Shown here piece after piece: positions 43,263 to 52,433 of a stretch of 64,000 bases of DNA; position 1 is the stretch's first letter; each line of letters opens with the position of its first letter. Below the pieces are notes generated by a model. That model was given only the letters and a program-made list of their open reading frames with translations. It made no database searches and was not told the DNA's origin. Made by a program: the position numbers and the translations under genes. This DNA is from Myxococcus stipitatus (GTDB lineage Bacteria > Myxococcota > Myxococcia > Myxococcales > Myxococcaceae), in contig NZ_CP102770.1 of assembly GCF_038561935.1 (NCBI RefSeq), forward strand, positions 1,736,001 to 1,800,000, written 5' to 3'.

Positions 43263-44198
43263 GTGGCCGTGAAGCGTCGGACATTCCGGGTGGAAGGCGC
43301 GGGAGTGGGGCGGGCCGTGGCGGACGCGGTGGCCCAGGAGCTCGGCGTGCCCGTGGAGCAGGCGCGTGCGCTGGTGGACGTGGGCGCGGTGTACGTGGCC
43401 GGGCGTCGTTGCCGGGATGCGAAGACGCGGCTGGTGCTGGGCCAGGTGGTGGGGGTGGTGCTGGAGGAGGGCGGCCACAGCCCGTTGGCGGAGGCGCCGC
43501 CGGCGCCCACGTTCCGGGTGTTGCATGAGGACGAGGATGTGCTCGCGGTGGACAAGCCCGCGGGGCTCCCGGCGCAGCCGACGGAGGCGCGGGTGGGCGG
43601 GAGCCTGGTGGACCAGGTGAGTGCGTACCTGGGGCGCGAGGCGGGGCTGGTGCACCGGTTGGACCGAGAGACGTCGGGCGTGACGGTGTTCGGGAAGGAT
43701 GCGCGGGCGACGTCCTTCCTGGCGGCGGAGTTCCGGCATGGGCGGGCGCGCAAGCGCTATGTGGCGGCGACGGGGCCTGGGCTGCCTGCCTCGGGGACGG
43801 TGGACCTGCCGCTGTCGAGAGACCCTTCGCGGCCGGGGCGATGGCGTGCGACGCGCGCGGCCAATGGCGTGTCCGCGCTGACGCACTTCCGCACGCTGTA
43901 TGCGGGAGCGGAGTTCTGCGTGGTGGAGCTGCTGCCTCAGACGGGACGCACGCATCAACTGAGGGCGCACCTGACGGCGCTGGGTGCGCCGATTCTGGGC
44001 GACGCGCGGTATGGCGGCGCGGCGAAGGCGGGGGGAGTGGAGGTGGCGCGGTGCCTGTTGCATGCGCAGGCGTTGGAGATGCTGCATCCGCGCTGGGAGC
44101 GGCTGTTTGGCATGCGGGCGCCGGTGCCCGAGGACTTGATGCACTTCTTCAAGCTCGCGGGGGTGGAGGTTCCTCAGGGGCTCGTGCCCTTGATGTAG
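43263..44198 (+). CDS. RluA-family rRNA/tRNA pseudouridine synthase
   Basis: A 311-residue enzyme that isomerises uridine to pseudouridine in structured RNA. The GTG at 43263 gives a short S4-like N-terminal domain (ELGVPVEQARALVDVGAVYVAG). Catalytic motifs follow: DEDVLAVDKPAGLPAQP, LVHRLDRETSGVTVF with the catalytic Asp134, then KRYVAATG and LLPQTGRTHQLRAHL (motif III), and ILGDARYGG. It belongs to the RluA/RluC/RluD family; which site it modifies is not readable. A hairpin follows 6 bp after the stop. Confidence 0.94.
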   Translation: MAVKRRTFRVEGAGVGRAVADAVAQELGVPVEQARALVDVGAVYVAGRRCRDAKTRLVLGQVVGVVLEEGGHSPLAEAPPAPTFRVLHEDEDVLAVDKPAGLPAQPTEARVGGSLVDQVSAYLGREAGLVHRLDRETSGVTVFGKDARATSFLAAEFRHGRARKRYVAATGPGLPASGTVDLPLSRDPSRPGRWRATRAANGVSALTHFRTLYAGAEFCVVELLPQTGRTHQLRAHLTALGAPILGDARYGGAAKAGGVEVARCLLHAQALEMLHPRWERLFGMRAPVPEDLMHFFKLAGVEVPQGLVPLM

Positions 44199-44764
44199 AG
44201 CCGGCGACACGCGGGCGTGTCGTGTACCGACGCAGTATCGGAGGGCCAACGTCCTCGACGCCGATGGGGATTTCGTTGTGGCGAGTGCCCACCTTGCGAG
44301 GTGGGACGTCGACATCGCGCTGGACCTGGTGACCGTGCTCATGGCGCTGGTGCGTCATCGGCAGCTTGTCGCCGGGGCGAGAGCCGTTGGCGAGGGGCTC
44401 GGACGCACGAGGCCTGGCTCACCTGAACCACGCGGCGGCGTCGCGCCGGCCTGTGCGCGTGACGCGGGGGGACTTCGCCGTCGGCACCCATCCAGGTGAC
44501 GTAGGGGGAGGTGGCCGCGAGGCAGAACCGGTGGCGGGCGACCCCCAGACCTTGTCCGCGGCCGTCAAGTTTCCCCAGCAACTGGTTGCTTGCTCCTGAA
44601 GGATGGCAAGGGGCTGGTCCGCCAAGCCTCCGTCGGGGGAGAGGACGCGGAGGGGCCCTTCGACGTGGCTGTCCATGGCGCGGGCGGTGGAGGGCCCGGC
44701 ATTTCGGACAGGATGAAGGACGGTGACAGCCGGGATGGCCGTCGTTGTGTAGACTGCCGCACCC
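44199..44764. other. 566-bp gene-poor gap before the giant TPR gene
   Basis: No convincing gene on either strand: short open frames exist but have no start signal, no family and shifting codon bias. Two stable hairpins are visible: 44205-44222 at the end of the synthase gene and CCCACCT-TGCG-AGGTGGG at 44288-44305. Fragments on the minus strand read like protein in more than one frame, which may indicate a decayed gene, but nothing is identifiable. The 3' part should hold the promoter of the 1949-residue protein; no clear -35/-10 pair was found. Confidence 0.55.
44205..44222 (+). terminator. Hairpin after the pseudouridine synthase gene
   Basis: CGACACGC and GCGTGTCG form a stem of up to 8 bp with a 2-4 base loop, 6 bp past the stop codon. 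No T tract. Confidence 0.5.
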
Positions 44765-47700
44765 ATGGGTGGCGTGAGAAACGGCAAGGGCGCCGGCACG
44801 CCGGAGTCCGGGGCCGTCCGACAGGAGGTGCCTCGAACCGGCATGCTCGACGTCGGGCCGACGGCTGAAGCGGTGGAGGGGGTGGCTCGCCACTTCCGGT
44901 CCGCCGTGCGGTGGCTGCGCGAAGGGTCCTCGGCGCGAGCATTCGAGGAACTGGCGAACGCGGGCCGCACGTTGCCCATGTCCCCCCGGTTGGCCGCCGC
45001 GCTGGGACGCTTCTCGCGTCTGGCGGGCGTTGAGACTGTTGCCATTGAGTTGCTGGGCTCGGTGCCCGCGACGGCGCCCGCGGAGGTGCGGCGCGCGGCG
45101 CGCAGGCAGCTCGCGCGGGTGTTGCGCAAGACGGGGCAAGTGCCTCGCGCGGTGGTGGTGCTCGAGGGCGTGGTGGGGGAGTTCCCGGAAGACCGTCGTG
45201 CGCGGCGGGTGCTCGAGGTTCTTCGCGCGAAGCAGGAAGGCCGCGAGCCGATGGCGCGGAGCGGTGTCCTGGGGAGCCGGCCTGCGCTGAGGTCGGGTGT
45301 GCGAGGTGTGTCTGTCTGGGACGAGGCTGAGGCCCATATGGACACCGTGGTGGACGCGGTGGGCGTGGCCTCGGGAGTGCCGACTGTTCCGCCGCCGCGT
45401 CGCTCGCTGACGATGGAGTTGTCATGGGCCCAGTTCCAGGTGGAAGGCCCACCGCTGGGATTGGAGACGGAGGCCGTTGCTGCTCCCGAGCGCGTTGAGG
45501 CCGGGAGTCCCAGCCTCGGGGATGCGGCGGCCGAGCCGAAGGTGGAAGGGGCGGGGGCGCAGGCTCTGTTGGTGCCTTGGGATGTGGCGCCAGAGGAGAG
45601 TTCGTCGCGCGGGAGTCATGGCCGCACGGAGACTGCCGCGACCCCTCTGTCCATGGGTTCGGAGTCGAGTGCGAGCTGGTCCGATGCCGTGGAGGCTCCC
45701 GGTGACGCGGAGCCGAGCGTGGGCCGAACCGACGCGACGGCAAAGCCTGCTGAAGTCGAGTCCAGTGGAGGCCCGACTGCCACGGCGGTTCTGGCCATCG
45801 ACGAGAAGTCACAGGGGCACCAGGCGGATGTGGAACAGTCGCCTCACGGTGGGGCGCGAAGCGAAAACACAGCGTCCACACTTGCCGCGCGCGAGCATGA
45901 AGCGTCGAGTGAGCGTTCGCCCGATGGGGCCCCGTCGGTTGACGAACGAAGTGGACTCACTCCCGCCACGACGGCGGAGTCCCAAACCGAGGCTTCGACT
46001 GTGCATGGCACAGACGAGTCCCAGCCGTTTGCCGATGCGGCGCGGGCCGGCTCGCTGGATTCGTCCGTCGACGTGAAGCCAGGCGCCGACGGGAGCCAGG
46101 TGGCATCGTCACCTGTGGAAACTGGGGCCTCCGCGAATGAGCCTGTCGCGTTGGCTGGTGCCGAGTTCAAAGCAACTCGCGACGACGAAGCAGTCGCGGT
46201 AGCGAGCAGCGACACGACGGATGTCGCGACAGCCCAAGCGATATCGCCGCAGCCACCCCATGCGAGCGTGAACCCCGCCGAACCGTCGGACACTCCCGTT
46301 GTTGCATCCGAGAGTGCGGCTCGGGCTGACGAGGCTGCGGAACCCGTCGATGGCGCCGCATCACTGATTCCCCCTGCCGAGGCGAAGACTTCGTCGACAG
46401 AAGCGGCACCAGGCGCCGAGTCGCAGCCAGCGGAGTCAGCGCCTCCGTCAAAGGGGGCTGTCCTCGAGACGGAAGCAGCGGCTCCGACCCCCTCGAAAGA
46501 GTTGGAGACAGACCTTCGGACGAAGACCGTGGTCGAGATGCCCGGCATCGCGCTGGATTCGCTCTCCGTCCCCTGGAGCGACGCAGTCGTTCCCGAGGCC
46601 CAGCCGGTGCGTGCGCGCACCACCGAGCCCGTCGCGGCGAAGGACTCGTTGCCACCGGGCAAGTCCCCGACGACCGTGGAGCCCTCTCGTGCGAGGACTC
46701 AGGTCATCCCCGCGGCGGCCTCGGGCTTCGATAAAGACGCGCCTCGTTCGGCGACCATGGAGGTGCCACTCGCGGACCTCCTCGCGGCTCTGGGCGGAGC
46801 ACTGCCAGGGAAGGACTCATCTGGCCAACCCAAGCCGGTGGCGAGTGTTCCCTCCACTCCGCCCTCGGATGCCATGGCACCCACGAGCACGGAGAAGTCC
46901 GGAGCATCGGCACCTGGCAAGGAAGAGTCCGCCGAGGAGTGGGCACGCTCACAGAAGCTCGAGGCCCAGCTCATCGCGCGTCGCGCGTGGCGGGAGTTGG
47001 CCCAGCTCTATCTCAAGCGTGCGGACCGCGCGAAGGACCCAGCCGCGCGAGCGGAAGCACTGACGCGCCTCGCGGAGGTGATGGAGACCGAGCTCCAGGA
47101 CCCCGCGGGTGCCGCGCGCATGTACGGGGAGATTGTCGAGCTGACAGGAGACCGCTCCGCATTGCGGGAGCAGGTCCGTCTGCTGTCCTCCCGAGGTGAT
47201 GCTTCCCTGGTTCGGCGAGCACTCGACGAGGCCATTCAAAGGGCACGGACGGGGCAGGCGCGTGCGACCGCGCTGCTGACTCGAGGCGAGCGCTGGCTCC
47301 ACATGGGGGAGCCGCAGAAGGCGCGCGTGGACTTCGAGGCGGCGGAGTCGCTCGTGCCCGGGTTGTTGCCCGCGCTCGCGGGGCTGCTCCTCTGTGTGGA
47401 GGGGGAGGCGCGAGGGGCCATTGCCTCGCGGTTGCGGACCCTGCTCGCCACGTCGCCGAGGAGAACACCGGACCGTGCGGAGGCGCTGCGGGTGCTTGCG
47501 CGCACCGCCGAGGAGTCACTGGGAGACTCGCGCCTCGCGCAGTGGGCCTGGGGCGAGGTACTCATCGAGAGCCCCGAGAGCGAACAGGCTCACGAGAGGT
47601 TGCTCTGGCTCGCGAGGGAGCTGGGCGACACGGTGGCCTTGGGTCAGCTCTTGAGGGCGCAGCTCGCGAGGGAGCCGCGTGGGCCGACCGCGCGTCAGGC

Positions 47701-50614
47701 GCGTCTGGAGTTGGTGGCGACGCTCGAGTCCTCTGGTGATGCGGAGGGGGCGCTGAACGAGCTGCGTCAGGCGGTGCGTTTCGAGCCCGGTCACAAGGAC
47801 GCGTGGCTGATGCTCGTGGAGCGGTTGCTGGCGCGCGGCAACCAAGGTGAGGCGGCGTGGGCGCTCGAGCATGCGGCCACGGCGACCGAGGACGAGGTCG
47901 AGCGGATTCGGACATGGGAGCGACTGGCGCGCATGTGGCGCGAGTCGCTCGGCAATCCAGACCGTGCGAGGGTCTACGCGCGTCGTGCGGAGGGATTGAG
48001 GCAGGCGCTCGTGGAGCAGCCCGCGCCTCCCGAACCGCCCCGGAGTGCGACACCGCGCCGCGAGCCGAGTGGCCCGAGGTCACCGCTCGCGCCGTTGCCC
48101 GTGGCGACCTCATCGCTCGTGGCTGCGGGGGGCGACCTGTCCGAGGAGGTCACGTCGTCCGCCGAACCCGATGCGGCGGCGCGCAAGGCCGCTGAGGAAG
48201 GGAAGGGCCCCCGTGGCGCGGAAGAAGCGCCAGGTCGAAAGGCGAGGGCTCCGCGAACGGCTGGAGCCGAGACGCTCGTCCCCGCCAAGGGTGCTGTCGC
48301 GCCGCCTGCGGAAGAGTCGACGAATCCCTCCGGACTCGCTGCTGAGTCTGGCATGGACGCGCTGGGGGCGTTGGGGCCGGAGCTGGACCGTCCTGTGCTG
48401 TCGGGCTCGACCGTGGTCTTCGGGACGCCCGTCGCATCTCCGGGTGCGGCCAGGTCCACGCCACGCACCGAGGCGAAATCGTCGTCAGCGCTCGCCGCGT
48501 CGAGTCAGCGCGCCTCTGCGTCGCGTGGCAATCCAGCTCGGACGCAGGAGCCCGCTGAGTCCACCTCCGCACAGAGTCAGAGCGTCTCCGCGTCCCGTGG
48601 AGAGTCCCCTCGAGCCAGGGGCGCGACTGAGACCCCATCAACGCCGAATCAGGGGGCAGCCGCATCGCGAGGAGCATCGTCGCGCAAGCACGCCGCTGCT
48701 GAGGCCGCGGCATCGCCGAGCCAGGGCGCAGCCTCAGCGCGTGAAGAGTCGCCGCGCACGCGTGCCTCGGCTGAATCCTCGGCGTCGCGTGGCGACTTGC
48801 TTCCACCAGCCCTCTCGGCTGCGGGCACGCCCTCGCAGAATCCGTCGGCAGCCGCAGGTCGGGATGAGGCACGGAGGCTCTCTCCCATAGTGGAGCCGCC
48901 GCCCGCGTCGAACTCGCGTGCCCCTGTATCTCGAGGTGAGCCCCCAAGGCTTTCGCCTGTCGCGGAGAACCCATCCTCGCTGAGCGCACGTGCCCCCGCA
49001 TCGCGCGGCGAACCTCCCAGGCTTTCGCCCGTGGCGGAGCCCTCGCCCGCATCGAACTCGCGTGCCGCCTCATCGCGAGGCGAGCCTCCGAGGCTCTCAC
49101 CCGCTGAGGAGAGTGCACCTGCGCGAGGCAAGCGCAGCCCGCCGCCTCGCGGAGAGTCGCCGCGCTCCCCGCCCGCTGCGGAGCGTGGCGCCGCGCCCAT
49201 ATCGGGCCCGCGGGCATCGGCTCCTCATGGCGAATCATCTCGTGCGCCACTCGTAGACGAGAACGCGCCAGCGCCAGGACCTCGTGGAGCAACGGCGCGG
49301 GGCGAGCCTGCCCGTACCGCTCCAGCCACCGAAGGCGCCCCATCCCCAAGCCCGAGAGCCCCGGCATCACGCGGCGAACCCCCGCGCGCATCCGCCGCCG
49401 AGACCGCCCCCTCGCGCTCCGCCAATCCCCCCGAGCCGCCCCGAGGCAAGACAGCCATCGACCTCATCACGGGAAGCGCCGTGGACCTCGACGCCGCGCC
49501 CGTCCCGGAGACACGCGTCATCTCCTGGGAGGCCCCACCGGGCCGCATGGACCCCGTGCGCCGGGTCGTCCGCGGAGGCCGCCCCGAAGCCGGCCCCGCT
49601 CAAGGCCGCTCCTTCATCTCCAAACCCCCACCGCCCCTCTCCGTCGGCGCAACGGAGACACGCGAAAATCCAATCGTCACAGCACCCGCGCCCTCCCCGG
49701 ACACCGAGCCCGAGGTCTTCCGCCAGCTGCGAGAGCGCCCGCTCGACACCGCCACCTACGAACAGCTCGCCGACTTCTTCGACACCCGAGGCGACACCGC
49801 GCGCGCGGCCCTCATGCGCGAAATCGTCGAAGCCCTCGCGGGACGCGAAGGCCCGGCCCCGCGCCAACAGCGCCCCCCGCTCACCGCCGACGAACGAGCC
49901 GGCCTGCGTCACCCCGGCCTGAGAACCCCCTCCGGAGAACTGCTCGCCTGCGCGGGAATCGCCCTGTGCCGCCTGTTCCCCGCCCAGGGCCGAGCCGCGG
50001 ACGCCTCCGAGCCCCTCCGCGCCGTCGCGGGCCCCGGCGCCCCCGCGGTCCTCGATGCGCTCCACTCCTCCGCGAGAATCCTCTCGGTCAACCTGCCCGA
50101 GCTCGTCCTCGCCGAAGACGACAGCCCACCCTTCGCCGCCGTCCACACCGACAAGCCGCGCCTGCTCGTGGGCCGAGCCATCATCCGCCAGTCCCTCTCC
50201 GCCGCGGAGCTGCGCTTCCACGCGGGCCGGGCCCTGCTCTCCCTGTCCCCGGACCTGCTCGCCCTGCGCGCGATGAAGGGCGCTCAGCTCCTGCGCGCCC
50301 TCGCCCTGCTGTCCACCGTCCTCAAGGACCCGAAGGACACCAGCGCCGACGCGAAGCTCGTGCGCGACACGCTGTCCCCACGGGCCCTGGAGCGGACCCT
50401 CGAGCTCCTCGAGCCCGGCACCCGTGACTTCAAGGCCTCATCCCTCGTGGACGCGGCGCGAGACTCCGCCAACCGCGCGGGCCTCGTGGCCTGCGGCGCG
50501 GTGGGGCCCGCGGTGTCGGTGATTCGAGCCCGCCGCTCGCAGGACGCCGAGCTGGTGGAGCTCCTGCGCTTCGCCGCGTCCGAGCGATACCTCGCCCTGC
50601 GCGCGCCGCGCTGA
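44765..50614 (+). CDS. Giant TPR protein with long low-complexity arms (1949 aa)
   Basis: I do not recognise an established family for the whole protein. Residues 30-165 form a small helical TPR-like domain (HFRSAVRWLREGSSARAFEEL, then LARVLRKTGQVPRAVVVLEGV). Residues 170-720 are disordered, Ala/Ser/Glu/Pro-rich, with recurring Trp motifs (VPWDVAPEE, ASWSDAVEAP, VPWSDAVVPE). Residues 724-1086 are a TPR array (LARRAWRELAQLYLKR-like; MYGEIVELTGDRSALREQV; LVATLESSGDAEGALNELR). Residues 1253-1558 are a 24-residue tandem repeat. Residues 1649-1949 are a conserved-looking C-terminal domain (LADFFDTRGDTARAALM; AELRFHAGRALLSLSPDL; NRAGLVACGAVGPAVSVIRA). No signal peptide or membrane helix, so it is a cytoplasmic scaffold, by inference. 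ATG 44765 lacks an obvious ribosome binding site; GTG 44774 is an alternative. Confidence 0.85.
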   Translation: MGGVRNGKGAGTPESGAVRQEVPRTGMLDVGPTAEAVEGVARHFRSAVRWLREGSSARAFEELANAGRTLPMSPRLAAALGRFSRLAGVETVAIELLGSVPATAPAEVRRAARRQLARVLRKTGQVPRAVVVLEGVVGEFPEDRRARRVLEVLRAKQEGREPMARSGVLGSRPALRSGVRGVSVWDEAEAHMDTVVDAVGVASGVPTVPPPRRSLTMELSWAQFQVEGPPLGLETEAVAAPERVEAGSPSLGDAAAEPKVEGAGAQALLVPWDVAPEESSSRGSHGRTETAATPLSMGSESSASWSDAVEAPGDAEPSVGRTDATAKPAEVESSGGPTATAVLAIDEKSQGHQADVEQSPHGGARSENTASTLAAREHEASSERSPDGAPSVDERSGLTPATTAESQTEASTVHGTDESQPFADAARAGSLDSSVDVKPGADGSQVASSPVETGASANEPVALAGAEFKATRDDEAVAVASSDTTDVATAQAISPQPPHASVNPAEPSDTPVVASESAARADEAAEPVDGAASLIPPAEAKTSSTEAAPGAESQPAESAPPSKGAVLETEAAAPTPSKELETDLRTKTVVEMPGIALDSLSVPWSDAVVPEAQPVRARTTEPVAAKDSLPPGKSPTTVEPSRARTQVIPAAASGFDKDAPRSATMEVPLADLLAALGGALPGKDSSGQPKPVASVPSTPPSDAMAPTSTEKSGASAPGKEESAEEWARSQKLEAQLIARRAWRELAQLYLKRADRAKDPAARAEALTRLAEVMETELQDPAGAARMYGEIVELTGDRSALREQVRLLSSRGDASLVRRALDEAIQRARTGQARATALLTRGERWLHMGEPQKARVDFEAAESLVPGLLPALAGLLLCVEGEARGAIASRLRTLLATSPRRTPDRAEALRVLARTAEESLGDSRLAQWAWGEVLIESPESEQAHERLLWLARELGDTVALGQLLRAQLAREPRGPTARQARLELVATLESSGDAEGALNELRQAVRFEPGHKDAWLMLVERLLARGNQGEAAWALEHAATATEDEVERIRTWERLARMWRESLGNPDRARVYARRAEGLRQALVEQPAPPEPPRSATPRREPSGPRSPLAPLPVATSSLVAAGGDLSEEVTSSAEPDAAARKAAEEGKGPRGAEEAPGRKARAPRTAGAETLVPAKGAVAPPAEESTNPSGLAAESGMDALGALGPELDRPVLSGSTVVFGTPVASPGAARSTPRTEAKSSSALAASSQRASASRGNPARTQEPAESTSAQSQSVSASRGESPRARGATETPSTPNQGAAASRGASSRKHAAAEAAASPSQGAASAREESPRTRASAESSASRGDLLPPALSAAGTPSQNPSAAAGRDEARRLSPIVEPPPASNSRAPVSRGEPPRLSPVAENPSSLSARAPASRGEPPRLSPVAEPSPASNSRAASSRGEPPRLSPAEESAPARGKRSPPPRGESPRSPPAAERGAAPISGPRASAPHGESSRAPLVDENAPAPGPRGATARGEPARTAPATEGAPSPSPRAPASRGEPPRASAAETAPSRSANPPEPPRGKTAIDLITGSAVDLDAAPVPETRVISWEAPPGRMDPVRRVVRGGRPEAGPAQGRSFISKPPPPLSVGATETRENPIVTAPAPSPDTEPEVFRQLRERPLDTATYEQLADFFDTRGDTARAALMREIVEALAGREGPAPRQQRPPLTADERAGLRHPGLRTPSGELLACAGIALCRLFPAQGRAADASEPLRAVAGPGAPAVLDALHSSARILSVNLPELVLAEDDSPPFAAVHTDKPRLLVGRAIIRQSLSAAELRFHAGRALLSLSPDLLALRAMKGAQLLRALALLSTVLKDPKDTSADAKLVRDTLSPRALERTLELLEPGTRDFKASSLVDAARDSANRAGLVACGAVGPAVSVIRARRSQDAELVELLRFAASERYLALRAPR
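48521..49438 (+). repeat. 13-copy tandem repeat encoding a 24-residue unit
   Basis: Units begin at 48521, 48593, 48665, 48737, 48785, 48857, 48929, 49001, 49073, 49145, 49223, 49295 and 49367. The period is exactly 72 bp except for one 48-bp and one 78-bp unit, so the frame is always kept. Consensus of the encoded unit is SRGE-PPR-LSP-xAE followed by a variable Ser/Ala/Pro half. The copies at 48929-49144 are nearly identical; the outer ones have drifted. The array lies inside the giant TPR gene, between its TPR array and C-terminal domain. Confidence 0.9.
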
Positions 50615-50618
50615 CGCC

Positions 50619-51470
50619 TCAGTTCATCTGCATGCGCAACGTGAGCGCGAGCATCCGGCTCTTCAGCCCACCCAGCTCATGGCGGTACGCCAGGTCCAGG
50701 CCGCTGCCCGTCTCGCTCATGAAGCCCAGGCCGCCGCTCAGCTTCGACGTCCGAGTCACGCCGTCGTACATGTAGCCCATGCGCAGCGGGAGCTGCATCC
50801 CCGCGAGGTACTCGAGCCCGCCGCTGTACGTCATCGTCGTCTTGTCCTCGGTCTCGAAGTCCGCGCGCACGTCGCCCGCGAGCGTCAGCGCGCCAGAGGA
50901 GTAGCCGATGTGGCCCGAGTAGTACCGGGACAGCTCCACGTTGTCGGTGTTGATGAGGTTGTGCCCGGACAGGCCCGCCGTCATCGAATCCGACAGCCGG
51001 AACAGCAGCCCCGTGTCCACCGTCACCGAGTTCGCATAGCGCCCCATGCCGCTCATGCGCAGGTAGCGCGCCACGCCACCAATCAGAATCCCCGGGGTCA
51101 GCGGGAACCCCACGCCCAGCGAGCTCAGATGCGCGGAGGTGCGAGCGCCGCCACGGCCCAGGCTGACCCAGTGGTAGTCCACCCCCATGGCCAGCTTGCT
51201 GGTCGCCGCGTCGATGATGGAGACGCCGAGCATGCCCTCCTTGATGCGCGTGTCCCAGGCGCCCGTCGATTCGATGCGATAGGCGGGGTACATCGCCATG
51301 GCGGCGGGATTGCCCAGCACGGCCTCGGTGCCCAGGCCGAGGGCACGGAAAGCCCCACCCATGGCGTAGGCGCGCGCCGTCATGACATCCCTCAAGTCCT
51401 CATGAGGTTGAGCCAGGGCGGCGGTGGAGACACACACGGCGAACAGCAGGACGGCGGGGCGGAGCGACAT
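50619..51470 (-). CDS. Outer-membrane beta-barrel protein (PorV/FadL-like)
   Basis: A 283-residue exported protein. The signal peptide (MSLRPAVLLFAVCVSTAALAQ) is followed by MTARAYAMGGAFRALGLGTEAVLGNPAAMAMYP (split here by the author at the NPA motif), the 'ARAxxMGGA...NPA' opening found in PorV and FadL-like barrels. Repeated amphipathic strands follow (LAMGVDYHWVSLG, GILIGGVARYLRMSG, VTVDTGLLFRLSD, LPLRMGYMYDG, GSGLDLAYRHELGG) and the last strand is MLALTLRMQMN. A transport or surface-complex role in the outer membrane is likely, the cargo unknown. It is divergent from galU and convergent with the giant TPR gene, 4 bp apart. Confidence 0.85.
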   Translation of the reverse strand: MSLRPAVLLFAVCVSTAALAQPHEDLRDVMTARAYAMGGAFRALGLGTEAVLGNPAAMAMYPAYRIESTGAWDTRIKEGMLGVSIIDAATSKLAMGVDYHWVSLGRGGARTSAHLSSLGVGFPLTPGILIGGVARYLRMSGMGRYANSVTVDTGLLFRLSDSMTAGLSGHNLINTDNVELSRYYSGHIGYSSGALTLAGDVRADFETEDKTTMTYSGGLEYLAGMQLPLRMGYMYDGVTRTSKLSGGLGFMSETGSGLDLAYRHELGGLKSRMLALTLRMQMN

Positions 51471-51530
51471 GGGGATGCCATCCTAACCAGCTTGATGGGG
51501 TCAGGGGGCGCCAATAGATTCCCTGGCCTC

Positions 51531-52433
51531 ATGTCCGCCCACACACCGAAGGCAGAGCCCCTTATCCGTAAGTGTGTCATCCCGGCAGCCGGGCTCGGCA
51601 CGCGCTTTCTTCCCGCCACGAAGTCCGTGCCCAAGGAGATGTTGCCCATCGTCGACACACCCACCCTCCAATACATCGTGGAGGAGGCGGTGGCCGCCGG
51701 CATCGAGGACGTCGTCCTCATCAACGGCCGCGGCAAGGGGGCCATCGAGGACCACTTCGACATCGGCTTCGAGCTGGAGACCACCCTGCGCGCCCGAGGC
51801 AAGACGGCGGACGCGGACAAGCTGCGCGCCATCGCGGAGCTGGTGCGCGTCGTCTCCATCCGCCAGAAAGAGCCCAAGGGCCTGGGCCACGCCGTGCTGT
51901 GCGCCAAGAGCGCCATCGGCAACGAGCCGTTCGGTGTCCTCCTCGGCGACGACATGATTGATGCCGAGGAGCCGGGCATCCGTCAGCTCGCCCGTGTGTA
52001 TCGCCAGTACAACCAGGCCGTCATCGCACTCATGGAAGTGCCCGATGACGAGACGCACATGTACGGCATCGCCGCCGGCACGGACCTGGGGGATGGCGTC
52101 ATCCGCATCGACCGCGTGGTGGAGAAGCCCAAGAAGGGCACCGCGCCGTCGAACCTCGCCGTCATCGGCCGCTACGTGCTGCCGCCGGAAATCTTCCCCA
52201 TCCTGGAGAAGCAGACGCCGGGTGTGGGCGGTGAAATCCAGCTCACGGATGGTCTGGCCACGCTGCAGCAGTCGCACGGTCTCTTGGGCTACAAATTCAA
52301 GGGACAGCGCTATGACGCGGGCGACAAGGTGGGGTACCTCAAGGCGAACATCGCCTACGCGCTCAAGCGCCCCGAGCTGCGGGGCGGGCTGCTCGAGTAC
52401 ATGCGTGAGGTCGTGAAGACGGAGAAGCCGTGA
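51531..52433 (+). CDS. galU: UTP--glucose-1-phosphate uridylyltransferase
   Basis: GalU makes UDP-glucose from UTP and glucose-1-phosphate, feeding LPS, exopolysaccharide and trehalose synthesis. The 300-residue product begins at ATG 51531; the nucleotidyltransferase signature is RKCVIPAAGLGTRFLPATKSVPKEMLPIVDTP (read as adjoining motifs), with VVLINGRGKGAIEDHFD, PKGLGHAVLCAK, FGVLLGDDMID, and VVEKPKKGTAPSNLAVIGRY. The longer open frame upstream is antisense to the outer-membrane gene and not real. It overlaps the following exported-protein gene by 4 bp (GTGA), so the two are translationally coupled. Confidence 0.97.
   Translation: MSAHTPKAEPLIRKCVIPAAGLGTRFLPATKSVPKEMLPIVDTPTLQYIVEEAVAAGIEDVVLINGRGKGAIEDHFDIGFELETTLRARGKTADADKLRAIAELVRVVSIRQKEPKGLGHAVLCAKSAIGNEPFGVLLGDDMIDAEEPGIRQLARVYRQYNQAVIALMEVPDDETHMYGIAAGTDLGDGVIRIDRVVEKPKKGTAPSNLAVIGRYVLPPEIFPILEKQTPGVGGEIQLTDGLATLQQSHGLLGYKFKGQRYDAGDKVGYLKANIAYALKRPELRGGLLEYMREVVKTEKP

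Noticed and set aside
44339..45337. Minus-strand gene across the gap and the start of the giant TPR gene
   Set aside because: No ribosome binding site or family; it overlaps the well-supported TPR gene antisense, and protein-like character switches between frames.
48521..49438. CRISPR array
   Set aside because: The repeat is in frame within a coding sequence, has a 72-bp period without unique spacers of constant length, and no cas genes are present.
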